Made by a program: the position numbers and the translations under genes
Origin: Panax quinquefolius
Taxonomy: Eukaryota; Streptophyta; Magnoliopsida; Apiales; Araliaceae
DNA length: 64,000 nt
NCBI GenBank assembly: GCA_020205615.1
Contig: CM035167.1
Coordinates: 30,703,130-30,767,129 of the forward strand
Direction of reading: 5' to 3'
The notes under the pieces: model-generated
Database searches by the model: none
Seen by the model: the letters and a program-made list of their open reading frames with translations, nothing else
What the model was told of the DNA's origin: nothing
In this document: one piece after another, positions 23,468-34,792 of the stretch
Numbering within the stretch: position 1 is the first letter of the stretch
Layout of the letters: the number at the start of each line of letters is the position of its first letter

Positions 23468-25053
23468 TTCTTCCCTCCTTATAAAAATTCCGTCCACGGA
23501 ATTTCTTAAACCACACCCTTACCCGGGTCATCACATTCTTCCCTTCTTCACAGAATTTCATCCTCGAAATTTTTAGCTTATTCTTCTTCTCAACTTCTCT
23601 TCAAAGAAGTTCTTATCTTTCCAAAATTCCTAACCTCCATAACCTATCAAGAATCATGAAGTAGAAGGAATAGCGAGGAATATAAAATATCCTCTCAAAA
23701 CATTTCATACTAGGTTAAACAGCCTTTCGCCGTAAACCTTTATTTCCACGGTAAGTTTACAATCACAGAGAAAGTAAACAACCTCTTTCCATGTGTAGGT
23801 TATCAGCCTATCGTATATCCCCATTTAGGGGTATGTTCACCTCAGACTTAATACCAAAAATTTTGGATATCTCTTGAAACATTCGTCTAGTCAAATCAAT
23901 TGACATCGACTACTTCTTTAAATTCTTTTTCAAAATGTTTCATGACGTCATGATACCGTACTCTTCACAGTACGTTGAGGACTTCGTCAATTTATGACTT
24001 CGTCATTATACATCATACCATAGCGGTTTGTTGATCCTAAGATCACATCCCACCATGTTCAATTGAATTAACAACTCCATCTTTTTACCATCCTTGCATC
24101 AAATACACGAATGATATAAAATTCCTTTTGATATTTTTAAATCAACTTCTGTCTAGCTGAAGCAATTGGCATAGACATACAAAGCATAGCTCTTTTAAAA
24201 TCCATTGGTTCAAAAAGTTGAACCAATTCATTCTTTTTCAAAATGTACATTTCAGCATGATTTGAATAAACTTCAAAATCTAGCATAGCTAGAGGATTTG
24301 AAATATCCTATTCTCCATCTTCCTTCATTGTCTTACTGCGATAATACTTAATCTTCTCTAGCACCTTCTATGCTAAGCATACTGAAAATACTTTTTTCAG
24401 TTTAAACATTCCTATACCTTAGTACAGTCCATCAACCTACCACGCATTATGAGTTCAGGAACTTCCCACAATAGTATGAGTTTAAGAATATCTAAACAGA
24501 CCTTAGGCGTCCATTCGCTGAAACATTCAAAAACATACCATATTATTATGAGTCACGAACTTACCATAAGTATGAGTTTCAAGAACTCGCACCTACCTTA
24601 TCGTTCTCTATTTATCAAGTGTATACATGAGAAAAGATTCACCTTCTCGTCATATACATCTTAATAGCGTGACCAAATCCAATGATTATCACTGTAATAA
24701 CTGAGTAGTTGTTACACCAAAGCACAAACCTCTGCCCATAACAAAGGTTCATACAACTCAGCTATCACATGAGTCCTCAATTGAAATCTTACAACTTCTA
24801 AATTTCTCTTTACTTAATACAAATTTTCTTTAATTCGTATGCTATCCTTTACAACTCAATCTGAGTTCTTCTTCCTGTACTACTTCATAGTACCTTTCAT
24901 TCATAGCATTAGCTATAAATTATTCATCGTTTAACAGCTCATCTGTTACTACGATTCACTATGATCACGTGGTGATCGTCTTCCTTAATCGTTTAACTCA
25001 ACGATTTTCTTATCCTCTTCTCTACGATTATAGTCCTAGGTACACATACATAA
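23468..25053 (-). mobile_element. Non-coding internal region of A2 element, copy 2 (truncated)
   Basis: Direct counterpart of 13156-14792, starting at the 5' tip of LTR copy 2 with the same double polypurine module. It runs to within about 40 bp of where the primer-binding site should be, then breaks off at about 25053 into D-family LTR sequence. It shows that the array continues LTR-internal-LTR-internal, so a third LTR once lay to the right. The small frame 24449-24664 is not supported. Confidence 0.8.
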
Positions 25054-25951
25054 ACGAATCGTCATGATTGACACGTTGTATATCTTTGGCCTGTAGTGCA
25101 AAGTTGGACTGTTGATTTACTTGATTATAAATATGAATTGTGATTTAATTATAATCTGTGGTGGTTCAGGTGAAAATAGGTGACGAGAGTTCTCTTTGTC
25201 TTGGGTATAACCACGAACTATTGATGATTATTACACGAATGAAATATTAACGATGGACTTTTAATCTAGAGGAGATAGTAGACATTATGTTCTACTTGAC
25301 TCTTCTAATGGATTGTTGATTCCGCTGCTATTATGGTTGGAAACTTTTATCTTCTACCACGTGTTCTAAATATCTGAATTATTATTGATGAAAACTATTG
25401 ATAATTTAATTATCTTAAGTCATGATATTCTTTACTGGGCTATTTGTGCTCACCCTTTTACTTCACCACCCCTTTCAGGTAATAAAAGTGTAGCTGGGAC
25501 TAGCAGAGAGAACATAGGTATAAAGTGGTGATACGAATTAGTCACAAGCCTAATCAAATTATGAAACGGTGTGACATAATAATTGTATTGAAAACTTAAA
25601 ATGTGTGTGACATGTTTTATACATCATTTGATATTTAATTTTGGTGAACAACAATAGGGTGTGGCGAATCAGAATATAGAAACGTCAAAGGTGCACTCCA
25701 TTAGAATGAGGAGAACATAAATCCTCTCTTGTTCCTTCGGGGACTTGATATAATTGCTGCTGTACTTTATATGGCATTGTAATAATTTAAATATGAATAT
25801 TGTCATATTATATACGTAACAATATTTGTATTGAACCTCAAATTATATGAGTCGTCATATTTTGAACGACATTTGTATAAATGGAGTTGTAAGTAGTGTA
25901 TTTTTTGGTGACCCAAGATGGGTGGCGTATACCTATTTTGGGGGCGTCACA
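25054..25951 (+). repeat. 3' fragment of a D-family LTR
   Basis: It matches the last 0.95 kb of the D LTR at 55288-57256: one CTTTGGCCTGTAGTGCAAAG hairpin unit near 25085, the TGGGC...GCTCA motif, the acceptor-like CCTTTCAG ending at 25478, and the end GGGGGCGTCACA at 25951. The 5' two thirds are missing. It was inserted into an E-family LTR, whose sequence resumes at 25952. Confidence 0.82.
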
Positions 25952-26087
25952 TAAGAAGACATAAAAGTTTAAATTATTCCGCATTTTATTAAGTTTAACA
26001 TCGAATAATGATGAAAAATCAAAAGTTAGATGTATTGTTAATGACCGAAGTCGAGAATTAAATTGTATGAATTTTTGGGTCATTATA
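25952..26087 (+). repeat. 3' terminal fragment of an E-family LTR
   Basis: About 135 bp nearly identical to 28320-28455, the end of the E LTR, finishing at a degraded tip (GGGTCATTATA against GGGTCGTTACA). Confidence 0.8.
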
Positions 26088-26195
26088 GTGTACGTGTGGA
26101 GGGTGTTTTCAGTCTTTGTGATTGATAAACACTCCGGTTTATAGTGTGAAGGATTGGGTTGAAGCACTAATAACATATACGTTAATATATTAATA
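26088..26195. other. Short unassigned stretch between E LTR pieces
   Basis: About 110 bp with no match to the other families here, no coding signal and no primer-binding site. The reverse frame 25838-26176 across it is not supported. Confidence 0.4.
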
Positions 26196-28455
26196 TTAAG
26201 TCTTTAAATTTTAAAGGGTTTTGCCAAACAAAGCCTTATGGCTTTTGGATTTTCAAATTTTGAATTATAATAATATAAATAAAATAAAATAAATAATAAA
26301 TATAATATATTTATAACATATACGTTATATGTTGTAACTGATTAGGCTTATTATGACCATATCAGCTTTCTTTTATTATTACGCATACATGGTTATCAGT
26401 TTTGGGTTATACGGATTCTAGTCTTCTAAGCTTAAGATTACATAGAACTTGAGAGAGATTGAGAGGAAACCTAAGAATTTCAAGGTGATTATCAATTGAT
26501 TAACAAGGATTATCTTAGCAAATTGAAGGTAATTTCATAATTTTAGTATTACATATGTATATATGATTTAATATGTTTTACGTTATGTATTTCTATCCTC
26601 TGTGAATTCAAAATTTTAAGTTGATGATTATACAAATGAGTACTTGTAGTTGTAGGTGTTTATCATGATTAGGGTTTGTGTTTAAACAATAATTATATGC
26701 TAAATACAGTTAAAAGTATAAAAAATAATGATAATGTTTGTATTTTTCATATGGCTTATGTAAGTACTAATTTTGGTGGTCAACTCGTATGCTAAACTAT
26801 AATTGGGTCTTATTTATGCTAGTTCGTTAAGAAATGAAGAGAACGTAGTTTGAACGAAGTGATTTGGTGAAAAATTGAGATTACAGTGATGATTTTTGTG
26901 AAGAAACTAAAAAATGGAGTTTCCATATAAAAACATGAAAATTGAGGAATTAAAATAGTTAAAAGTGTTGTTAAATTGTTCTATGCTAATGAATATTTTA
27001 GCAATCATGTTTATGATAGTTTTATATTTATTTTATATGTTGTTTTCACTGTTTTGTGGGTAAAATTTGTGTTTGTTGGGCTAAAGTAGGCTACTGTTCA
27101 TATAGCAGCACTCGCCTCTGCTGTCATGCACCAAATAGCCAATTGCTGCTTAGTGCTAAGGCTAAAACTACGCAATTGCGCATACATACGATGATATGAG
27201 GCGAGACTTCACATTCTTTGCAGATTTTGAGTAGCATTACCACTTGGTCTAAAGTTATATTAATGTGTCACACATGTATTAAGAAGGTTAAAACAGAACC
27301 GTGATATGTAATTGATAAATTCAAAGTTATGAGAATGATTAGTAAGTTACAAATGCGTTATCGATAACTTAGTATACACAATGAATGTTAGACAAGTGTT
27401 GTGAAGTCAACACTTGGAATTTCTAAAATGTAAATGGTAATGTAAGACTTGTAATGAAATAACAAGTTTAACTAGAAATGAGTGTTATGTTGGAAGAAGG
27501 ATGTTAGTACATTGTGTATTAATTAATAAGAAGGGTTATGAGATTTAGAGTAAAGTTTACATTATAGCTACAATACGTTACTATATGACTAATAGTTAAT
27601 GTGAATAATGATATAACTGTGTAGGAATACACGAAGTGCAGATAAACGATAAGCAGTTAAGTCGTAGATCATAAACTATGAATCAGGCAAGTCTTTCAGT
27701 TCCTATTTGCTATGTGAACTTGGTGATTAACTATTTTAAATCATTATTGCAAATAACATGATGTGTTATATTTACGTTGAAAGCATGAAACGTTAAAATC
27801 AACTTATGACTACGTTGATTGAGTAAAGCGTGCTGATTGAGTAAGGAACTCAATCTTTATACTTTTTAATTGAACTGTAGCATGTATGTTATGATAGTCC
27901 AATGTTTAAGAGATATATGTTGAGCATGTTATTATATGCTACGTGTTGCATGAAAACTGTTAGATTTTGCTGGGCTGTCGAGCTCAACCTTGCAAATAAC
28001 AATTTTTGTAGGTTAAGGATCGAAGATAACACTATGTGTTACTTGAATGACGGGGATCAGAATTAATATACGAAGATATATATTTTAGCTAAAGTTGTTA
28101 TTTCCTTAAACCATGATTAAGACTCATGAGATGTAGTAAATGTTTTATGATGTATAGCTTTATATTGAGTTGTAAAGCTAGAGTTAGAGTTATCTGATAT
28201 ATAAAGGTTATCGGATTGAAATGTAGAATTTTATATGATAATAGTAATAAAGTGAATCATAAAATAAGATTGATTCAAAGACATGTTGTTGATAGAGATT
28301 TTGATTCAGGGAATTAAAGTAAGAAGACATAAAAGTTTAAATTATTCCGCATTTTATAAAGTTTAACATCGAATAATGATGTAAAATCAGAAGGTAGATG
28401 TGTTATTGATGACCAAAGTTGAGAATTAAATTGTATGAATTTTGGGGTCGTTACA
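26196..28455 (+). mobile_element. E-family (C-like) LTR, 5'-truncated, 2.26 kb
   Basis: It starts in the block CCAAACAAAGCCTTATGGC that it shares with the C LTRs and ends TTTGGGGTCGTTACA at 28455. Landmarks: donor-like GAAG/GTAATT at 26529, a GC-richer patch 27100-27195 (GCAATTGCGC), GCTGGGC...GAGCTCA at about 27970 and acceptor-like TTTTTGTAG ending at 28011. At 28456 it joins RT coding sequence of element P directly, so a solo or partial LTR lies against, or inserted into, that pol gene. Confidence 0.75.
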
Positions 28456-29146
28456 GAGTGTGTCCCCGTGGGGAGCACCAATATTTTTTGTAAAGAAGAA
28501 GGATGGGTCGTTACGACTTTCTATCGACTATCGAGAGTTGAACAAGTTAACGATTAGGAATAAATACCCGTTATCCAGGATCGATGATCTATTTGATCAG
28601 TTAAAAGGGGTAAAGTATTTCTCTAAGATAGATTTGTGTACGGGGTATCATCAATTGAAAGTAAGGAGGGAGGATGTACCAAAAACGGCGTTGAGAACTC
28701 GTTATGGTCATTACGAGTTTCTGGTAATGGCATTTGGGTTGATGAATGCGCCAACCGCATTAATGGATATGATGAACAAAGTGTTCAAACCAGTATTTGG
28801 ACAATTTCGTGATATTCTAGTCTATTCTAAGACGCAAGAAGATCATGCTGAACATTTAAGAATAATGTTAGAAACACTACGGATAGAGAAGTTGTATGCG
28901 AAAATCACTAAGTGTGAATTTTGGCTTGAACGAGTGCAGTTTCTAGGACATGTTATAGATAAAGATGGCATATCCGTAGATCCAGTGAAGGTGGAAGCAG
29001 TAAATGAGTGGGAGCAACCGAAAACGCCAACTGAGGTTCGGAGTTTTGTAGGATTAGTGGAATACTATAGAAGGTTCATTCAGGACTTTTCTAAAATAGC
29101 TACTCCGTTGACGAATCTGACAAGGAAGTCGATAAAGTATGAGTGA
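28456..29146 (+). pseudogene. pol: Reverse transcriptase domain of element P, catalytic box deleted
   Basis: An open stretch from the SPWGAP segment through VKKKDGS, the SKIDL region, RTRYGHYEF and the thumb/connection segment [14 protein letters not shown] would copy the element RNA into DNA inside particles. At about 28806 the sequence passes from FGQF straight to RDILVYS, which removes the residues that normally form the FIDD/YADD metal-binding pair while keeping frame. The enzyme would be dead. The frame ends at 29144-29146 with TGA where Trp is expected. The real protein start is upstream and lost. Confidence 0.9.
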
Positions 29147-29755
29147 GCAGAAAAGTGTGAAAATAGTTTTCAAGAACTAAAAAGGAGGTTAAGTGAGGCA
29201 CCTGTATTATCCTTACCAGATGATACATGAAATTTTGTAGTTTATAGTGATGCTTCACATAGAGGACTGGGTTGCGTGCTCATGCAGCATCGCAAGGTCA
29301 TTGCGTATACGTCATGCCAATTAACGGATTATGAGAAGGTCTATCCTACTCACGACCTAGAATTGGCAACTGTAGTTTTTGCCTTAAAAGTACGGAGACA
29401 TTATCTATACGGGGAGAAGTGTGAGATATACACGGACCATAAAAGTCTGTTATATATCTTCACACGGAAGGAGTTGAATATGAGGCATAGGAGGTGGTTA
29501 GAGTTGATAAAAGATTATGATTGTGATATCTTATATCATCCAAGGAAAGAAAACGTAGTAGCCGACGCGTTAAGTTGGAAGGGTAGAGAAAAGCTATCAA
29601 TGTTAAAGACTCAGAATGAGTTAATAACAGAGATGGCAAGGATGGAGTTAGAAGTCAAGTTGCCAAGTGAAACAGTGGAGATGTTATTCTTAATAGAGAC
29701 TCAACCAACGATAGTGGAACGGGTTAAGGAAGTACAAATAGATACTGAAGAATGA
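29147..29755 (+). pseudogene. pol: RNase H domain and linker of element P
   Basis: It continues the RT frame after the stop at 29144 and has another in-frame stop near 29227. The RNase H acidic residues are visible: YSDAS at about 29242, the Glu in the THDLELA stretch, YTDHKSL, and NVVADALS. RNase H removes the RNA template strand during reverse transcription. The long open stretch 29276-29755 then enters the linker toward integrase and ends with a stop at 29753. Confidence 0.88.
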
Positions 29756-29920
29756 GAGCGAATGAAAAAGATAATGAAGGATGGCGTGAAGACTAGGTAT
29801 AACCTTCATAGAGAACGTTTACTTCGTTTTGAAGGAAGAATTTTGGTTCCAAATAATTTCAATTTAAAAGAAGTGATTATGTTTGAGGCTCATAGTTTGA
29901 GGTACTCGATACATCCTGGT
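29756..29920 (+). pseudogene. pol: Integrase N-terminus of element P, cut by nested insertion
   Basis: The pre-integrase segment, then the two histidines of the HHCC zinc-binding domain (AHSLRYSIHPG). The nested D element begins right after CTGGT at 29920, so the domain is split between its histidines here and its cysteines at about 40255-40265. Confidence 0.88.
29916..29920. repeat. Target-site duplication CTGGT, left copy
   Basis: Paired with 40165-40169. Removing the insert and one copy restores the integrase reading order. Confidence 0.95.
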
Positions 29921-31010
29921 TGTGACGCCCCTAAAATTAGGTATACATCACCCATCTTGGGTAGTCAGATACATGGTACAGAATTTAAATACAGCTTACT
30001 AATATAACTGTCGTGTACTATACGACATAAACTGTGAGTTTGAATACAAATATTGTCTTCTAGATATTATACAAACTCAAAAGGAGTCCTCATTACAATT
30101 ATTATCACACTATTTCACAGAATAGTGAGGACTACTAATGCTATCCTCTGGACCATTACTCCGTTCCCCGACTCGTCCAAGCTATGTTCTCATTTCCTGA
30201 AGAGAACAGTGAAAGAAAGGGTGAGCTCAACTAGCCCATTAAGAAATATTATGACTAAGATAATGCAGAATAAATTATCATTAGCCTTCGATAGTGTTAA
30301 ACTGATAAAATATAATAAACATCAAGTTTAACTACAGCGGAACAAGCAATCCATTAAAAGAGTCAAGTAGAAAATAAAATCTACTCTCTTTTATGATTTA
30401 AAAGGTTTTTCATCACTGTTATAGCTGAGACTCAGCTTTAATAAATAATCTACATCATTGAATCACCTCTGCACTACGGCCAAGGATATTCTTTAGTATC
30501 ACGACCACAATTCTTCATGCACTTTACGGGCCAAGAATAGTTGTGTATTCATTAATGGTCATGATCATGCCAACAATCGTCCATCAATGCACTACTACTA
30601 ATCGAGGATTTTTACCACATCATTTGTAACATTACGGTCATGATTACACCGAATAGTCTCTGGTCATAATCATACCAAGTCCATCTATGCACTACTGAGC
30701 CACGAGATGACTTTAAAAAAATATAAACATGAGGATGATGACAATGATATAAGAATTCATTAAAACAAGTTCAAGAATTATTTTATCCAGGAATTATTAA
30801 CGTCCAAATTGTCAACATGATCTTTGTTTTGTAGAGTAAAATTCAAGAATGATCGGAAGAATATTTCCATGAAAAGATTTGGATGAAACGCAAATATCAA
30901 GGATATTCTACTAATTTCATGGAGTATAGAAGTCAAAGTTTTAACCAATGGGTATAATAAAGAATGGAATAACAAAAGAAATCATCATGCATGCGATAGA
31001 CCGCGCATTG

Positions 31011-31440
31011 ACAGCAAAGTTATTCCAATGAATAATAAATAACGGAACAAGGTAAGGGCCAGAAACGCATGCATGACAGGATATTCCAATAGAATAATAA
31101 AGAATGGAACCCGAGTTCGGCGTAAAACACACGTATGAGGATGTTCCAAATGAATAATAATAAAGAGCGGAACCAGTCGGTGTAAAAACACACATACGAG
31201 GATGTTCCAATGAATAATAATAAAAGCAGAGAACCTGTGTCGGTGTAAAACACATATGAGGATGTTCTAACAGAATAATAATAAAGAGGCGGAATCGAAG
31301 TAGGTGTAAAACACATGCATGCAGGATGTTCCAATAGAATAATAGAAGAATGTCACCAAGTATAGGGTAACCACGGCGTATACAAAAGTTATTCCAACAG
31401 AATAATAAGCAATGGAATAACAACAGTTCTCTTCATGAAT
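31011..31440 (-). repeat. Tandem array of about 61-bp units inside the LTR
   Basis: Seven diverged units with GGATGTTCCAATGAATAATA and GTGTAAAACACA cores. They lie just downstream of the donor-like site, inside the predicted intron. The second copy is in the 5' LTR at about 38577-38935. Confidence 0.82.
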
Positions 31441-31590
31441 AAGAAAGAATAACACCCCTTACTTTTGGTAGGAGATTGAATACTGCAGTAGTGTAGTAAC
31501 AAAATATTCTTCTTCTTTCTCTCTTATTCTCTATACTTTCTCTCTCTAAAGCTTGAATGAATTTCGTGAAAATAATGAAGCACTAGGCCT

Positions 31591-31599
31591 CTATTTATA
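31591..31599 (-). promoter_or_regulatory. TATA box, 3' LTR of 10.2-kb D element
   Basis: TATAAATAG on the minus strand, directly downstream of the 31-bp minisatellite. The matching box in the 5' LTR is at 39086-39094. Confidence 0.75.
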
Positions 31600-31618
31600 G
31601 AAGATTTCTAGCTTAGCA

Positions 31619-31995
31619 CCTGCCATGTGAAAAGGCAAGTGGCTTGACGACTGGTGATGTGAAAAGAAAAGTGGTTTGACGCTTGTAATGTGAAACGACA
31701 AGTGGTTCGACGCCTGTAATGTGAAACGACAAGTGGTTCGACGCCTGTAATGTGAAACGGCAAGTGGTTTGACGTCTGGTAAAGGTAATTACTATTGACG
31801 AAGGTAATTACTATTCACAAGAGGTAATTACTATCGTGAAGGTAATTACTATTGATGAAGGTAAATACTATTGATGAAGGTAATTACTATTCACAAAGGT
31901 AATTACTATTGATTTAAGGTAAATACTATATTGACGAAGGTAATTACTATTACTATTGTGAAGGTAATTACTATTCACAAAGGTAATTACTAGTG
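31619..31995 (-). repeat. Tandem repeats upstream of the promoter (31-bp units and GGTAATTACTATT units)
   Basis: Five copies of a roughly 31-bp unit containing AATGTGAAACGACAAGTGG (31619-31775) are followed by about a dozen units with the core GGTAATTACTATT (31783-31995). Both arrays lie in the promoter-upstream (U3) part and recur in the 5' LTR at 39113-39486. Confidence 0.85.
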
Positions 31996-32670
31996 AGGAA
32001 GAGACTCTTAGATGATGACATATGGGCCCTCCATAAAATAATCAAACTTACCACAAACGTCTCACAACAGACTCTTTATATACATTAAGGATTGAATAAA
32101 TATTACCACAAATCATTTTATTTTTAATCAACACATATTTAATCTTTCAACAATTATTAATCATTTATAACTTGTCGTCTCAATTAATAATATAATATAT
32201 TATCTGAGATGATCTTTGTGACAATAATTGAATCAATAATATAAGAGATATGATGCAGCAATTACTGTAACAATAATTGAGCATAGCTGAGTGACTTCTC
32301 ACGTAAGCATCGATAATCAATACCGTGTGCTACTAAGCAACCACGCGTATTACTGTACTTTTACCACTAGGTAGTTCAACAGTTTTAACGGTAACACCTC
32401 CGCCATTATTTTTATAAAATATTTTTGTCGTTTTCTCAATCCGACAATAATTACATTATTAGGGTCGACTAAATGATTGAGCCGTTATGCGAATATTCCC
32501 TAACAAAAGAATATTCCCGACCAAACGAATATTTTATAACAACTTGCATACTTTGCAAAATTTATAAATATTACCCACAACTATAACATTATATCAAATT
32601 TATTCCATAATATTCAAAAATAATATTTATAGAAAATTCATCTTTATTTATAATAGCTGGGGTCTTACAA

Positions 32671-32682
32671 CCTCCCCTTCTT
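32671..32682 (-). other. Polypurine tract of 10.2-kb D element
   Basis: AAGAAGGGGAGG on the minus strand, ending one base before the LTR tip. It would prime plus-strand DNA synthesis. Confidence 0.8.
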
Positions 32683-33127
32683 ATGAAATTTCGCCCTCGA
32701 AATTAGGGTACGTACCTGGTATGACGAAGAGGTAAGGATACCTTGATTTCATTTCATATTCTAACTCCCAAGTCATTTCCTCAACATTGTGGTTCCTCCA
32801 CAAAACTTTGACTTGAGGTATAACCTTGGAGCGTAGAATATGTTCCATCTTATCCAAGATTTGAATAGGAACCTCTTCATACGTCAAATCTTCTGCTATT
32901 TCATCCGGTTCTAACTCAATAATGTGGTTCAGGTCTTTCACATATTTACGTAACATAGATATGTGAAAAATGTTATGAACACGAGACATACTTGGCGGTA
33001 GAGCGAGTCTATAGGCTACAGTTCCTACTCGATCGAGGATTAAAAATGGACCGATGAATCGAGGATTAAGTTTTCCTCTCTTTCCAAATCTTGTAACTCC
33101 TTTCCATGGAGCAACTCTTAACAACAC
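32681..33127 (-). pseudogene. pol: Integrase C-terminus and chromodomain-like tail (10.2-kb D element)
   Basis: An open minus-strand frame of 148 residues. It starts in the integrase GPF module ([10 protein letters not shown]) and passes through the [20 protein letters not shown] linker. It ends in the chromodomain-like tail with [16 protein letters not shown] and YPYLF. In chromoviruses this tail guides integration to certain chromatin. Close relatives of this segment are at 63549-64000 and 52100-52509 here. The stop falls just before the polypurine tract. The upstream frame is broken, so the label pseudogene fits. Confidence 0.9.
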
Positions 33128-33134
33128 ATGATCT

Positions 33135-33980
33135 CTATATCAATTCCACGTCCTTTCGATGAAGATCAAGATAACTCTTTTGTCGATTTTGTGAGGTTTT
33201 TATACGTTGTCGGATCGTTTGAATCTTTTCCGTAGTCATACGTACCAACTCCGGTCCCAACAACGTTGCTTCACCCACCTCATCCCAGCATACTGGAGAA
33301 CTACACTTTCTTCCATACAACGCTTGAATGGAGCCATGCCAATACTTGCTTGATAAGCTGTTATTATAGGAAAACTCCACCAATGGTAAGAACTTGTCCC
33401 AACTCCCTTGAAATCAAGGACACGAGTCTTAATAGATCTTCAAGAGTTTGAATAGTCCTCTCCATCGTCTGGTAAAATCGAGGATGATGATATGCCGAGC
33501 TAAATCGTAAGTCTGTGCCCATAGCTTTTTGCAAACTAACCCAAAATCGTGAAGTGAATCTTGGGTCTCGATCGGAAACTATGGATCTTAGGCATACCAT
33601 GCGGCCTTACAATCTCGTTTATGTACATACTGAGCAAGGCGTTCAAGTGTATAAGTTTCGTATCGGTAAGAAATGAGCGAGACTTGGTCAATCTATCAAC
33701 AATGACCCAAATCGCATCAATGCCTTGAGAAACCTTAGGAAGACCGAAATGAAATCCATGGTAATGTGCTCCCACTTCCATTACGGAATTTCAAGTGGTT
33801 GCAATGGACCTTTTGGTACTTGATGCTCGCTTTAACTCGTTGACAAGTTAGACACCTTGAGATAAACATTGCTATCTCTCTCTTCATATTGCTCCACCAA
33901 AATGTATGGCCGAATATCATGATACATTTTGGTACCCTCAGATGGATTGCAAATGGTGTGTTGTGCGCCTCCATCATGAT
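33135..33980 (-). pseudogene. pol: Integrase core, frameshifted (10.2-kb D element)
   Basis: Pieces of integrase in several minus-strand frames: HHCC cysteines in CLTCQ (about 33850), the first catalytic Asp region before WVIVDRLTKS, the second Asp in SDRDPRFTS (about 33560), and the Glu in ERTIQTLED (about 33450). The segment around 33464-33492 is garbled compared with the clean copy in element P at 40576-40602; the differences sit where P has CAG-rich sequence. Integrase joins the cDNA ends to host DNA. Frame changes occur near 33130, 33370, 33590 and 33740. Confidence 0.87.
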
Positions 33981-34212
33981 ATTATACTTTAAATCGTGGT
34001 CGTTAGGAACACAAAGTGCGGAGTTGACTCAAGTATTCCTTCTTCATCGATTCTTGCTTGGCATAGCACCTTCTTGCACTTTTTTCCTCATACGCATCGG
34101 CCTCCAGTGCGTAAGCGACTTTAACTTTATCGATTAAAGTCGGTTTCTACTCGTATATTCGCTATCATCACATGCGTCCTGAGTCTTTAACTCTATCTCC
34201 ATCCTTTGCAAG

Positions 34213-34734
34213 TCACACAAAATGGGCCATTGTGTTGACAATAACGCACTTCGTGCTTGCATACGATCTTACGCTTTCAATGCGTCGGCTACCACGTTTC
34301 GCTTTTCGAGGATGGTATTGGATGGTATGATCATAATCTTTCAACAGTTCAAGCCAACGTCGTTGTCGCATGTTGAGTTCCTTTTGAGTGAAGAAATATT
34401 TGAGGCTTTTATGATCCGTAAAGATCTCCACTTTCTCCCCATACAAGTAATGCCTCCAAATTTTAAGTGCAAAGACAACAGCTGCCAACTCTAGATCATG
34501 AGTAGGATAATTCCTCTCATATTCTTTGAGTTGTCGCTAGGCATAGGCTATTACTTTTCCATGTTGCATGAGAACACATCCCAACCCTTTGCCCGAAGCA
34601 TCACTATAGATAACAAACCCCTCCGAGCCAGATGATATTGTCAGAACAGGTGCTGAAATAAGTCTCCTCTTGAGTTCTTGAAAACTCCTCTCACATTCTT
34701 CGCTCCAACCAAACTTTGTATCTTTCCGAGTCAC
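34213..34734 (-). pseudogene. pol: RNase H domain (10.2-kb D element)
   Basis: Two minus-strand open stretches cover RNase H. At 34537-34734 are the end of the RT connection (SFQELKRRLISAPVL) and YSDASGKGLG. At 34213-34488 are [23 protein letters not shown] and the YHPRKA end. The final catalytic Asp segment is disturbed (KRGSRRIE replaces the usual [12 protein letters not shown] end). A stop and frame shift lie at about 34489-34536. Confidence 0.88.
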
Positions 34735-34792
34735 CGAAATATTGGAGTAGCGATTCGAGAAAATCCTTCCACGAATCTCCGATAATAACCAA

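Larger units (their letters stand above)
29921..32669 (-). repeat. 3' LTR of the 10.2-kb D element
   Basis: The minus-strand tips are TGTAAGACCCC at 32669 and the GGGGCGTCACA end at 29921. Order along the minus strand: two GAATATTC palindromes (32491-32516), an array of GGTAATTACTATT units (31995-31783), a minisatellite of 31-bp units (31775-31619), TATA box 31599-31591, donor-like GTAAGG at 31462, a tandem array of about 61-bp units (31440-31011), hairpin-like CACTACGG/CCAA units (30700-30470), GGGCTAG...GCTCA, and acceptor-like CTTCAG ending at 30197. The many open frames over 30941-31455 in three frames are translations of the 61-bp repeat. Confidence 0.92.

Noticed and set aside
30941..31455. 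Five overlapping minus-strand frames with hydrophobic, repeated peptides
   Set aside because: Three reading frames of the same 61-bp tandem repeat. The hydrophobic look is a by-product of the AATAATAAT cores.
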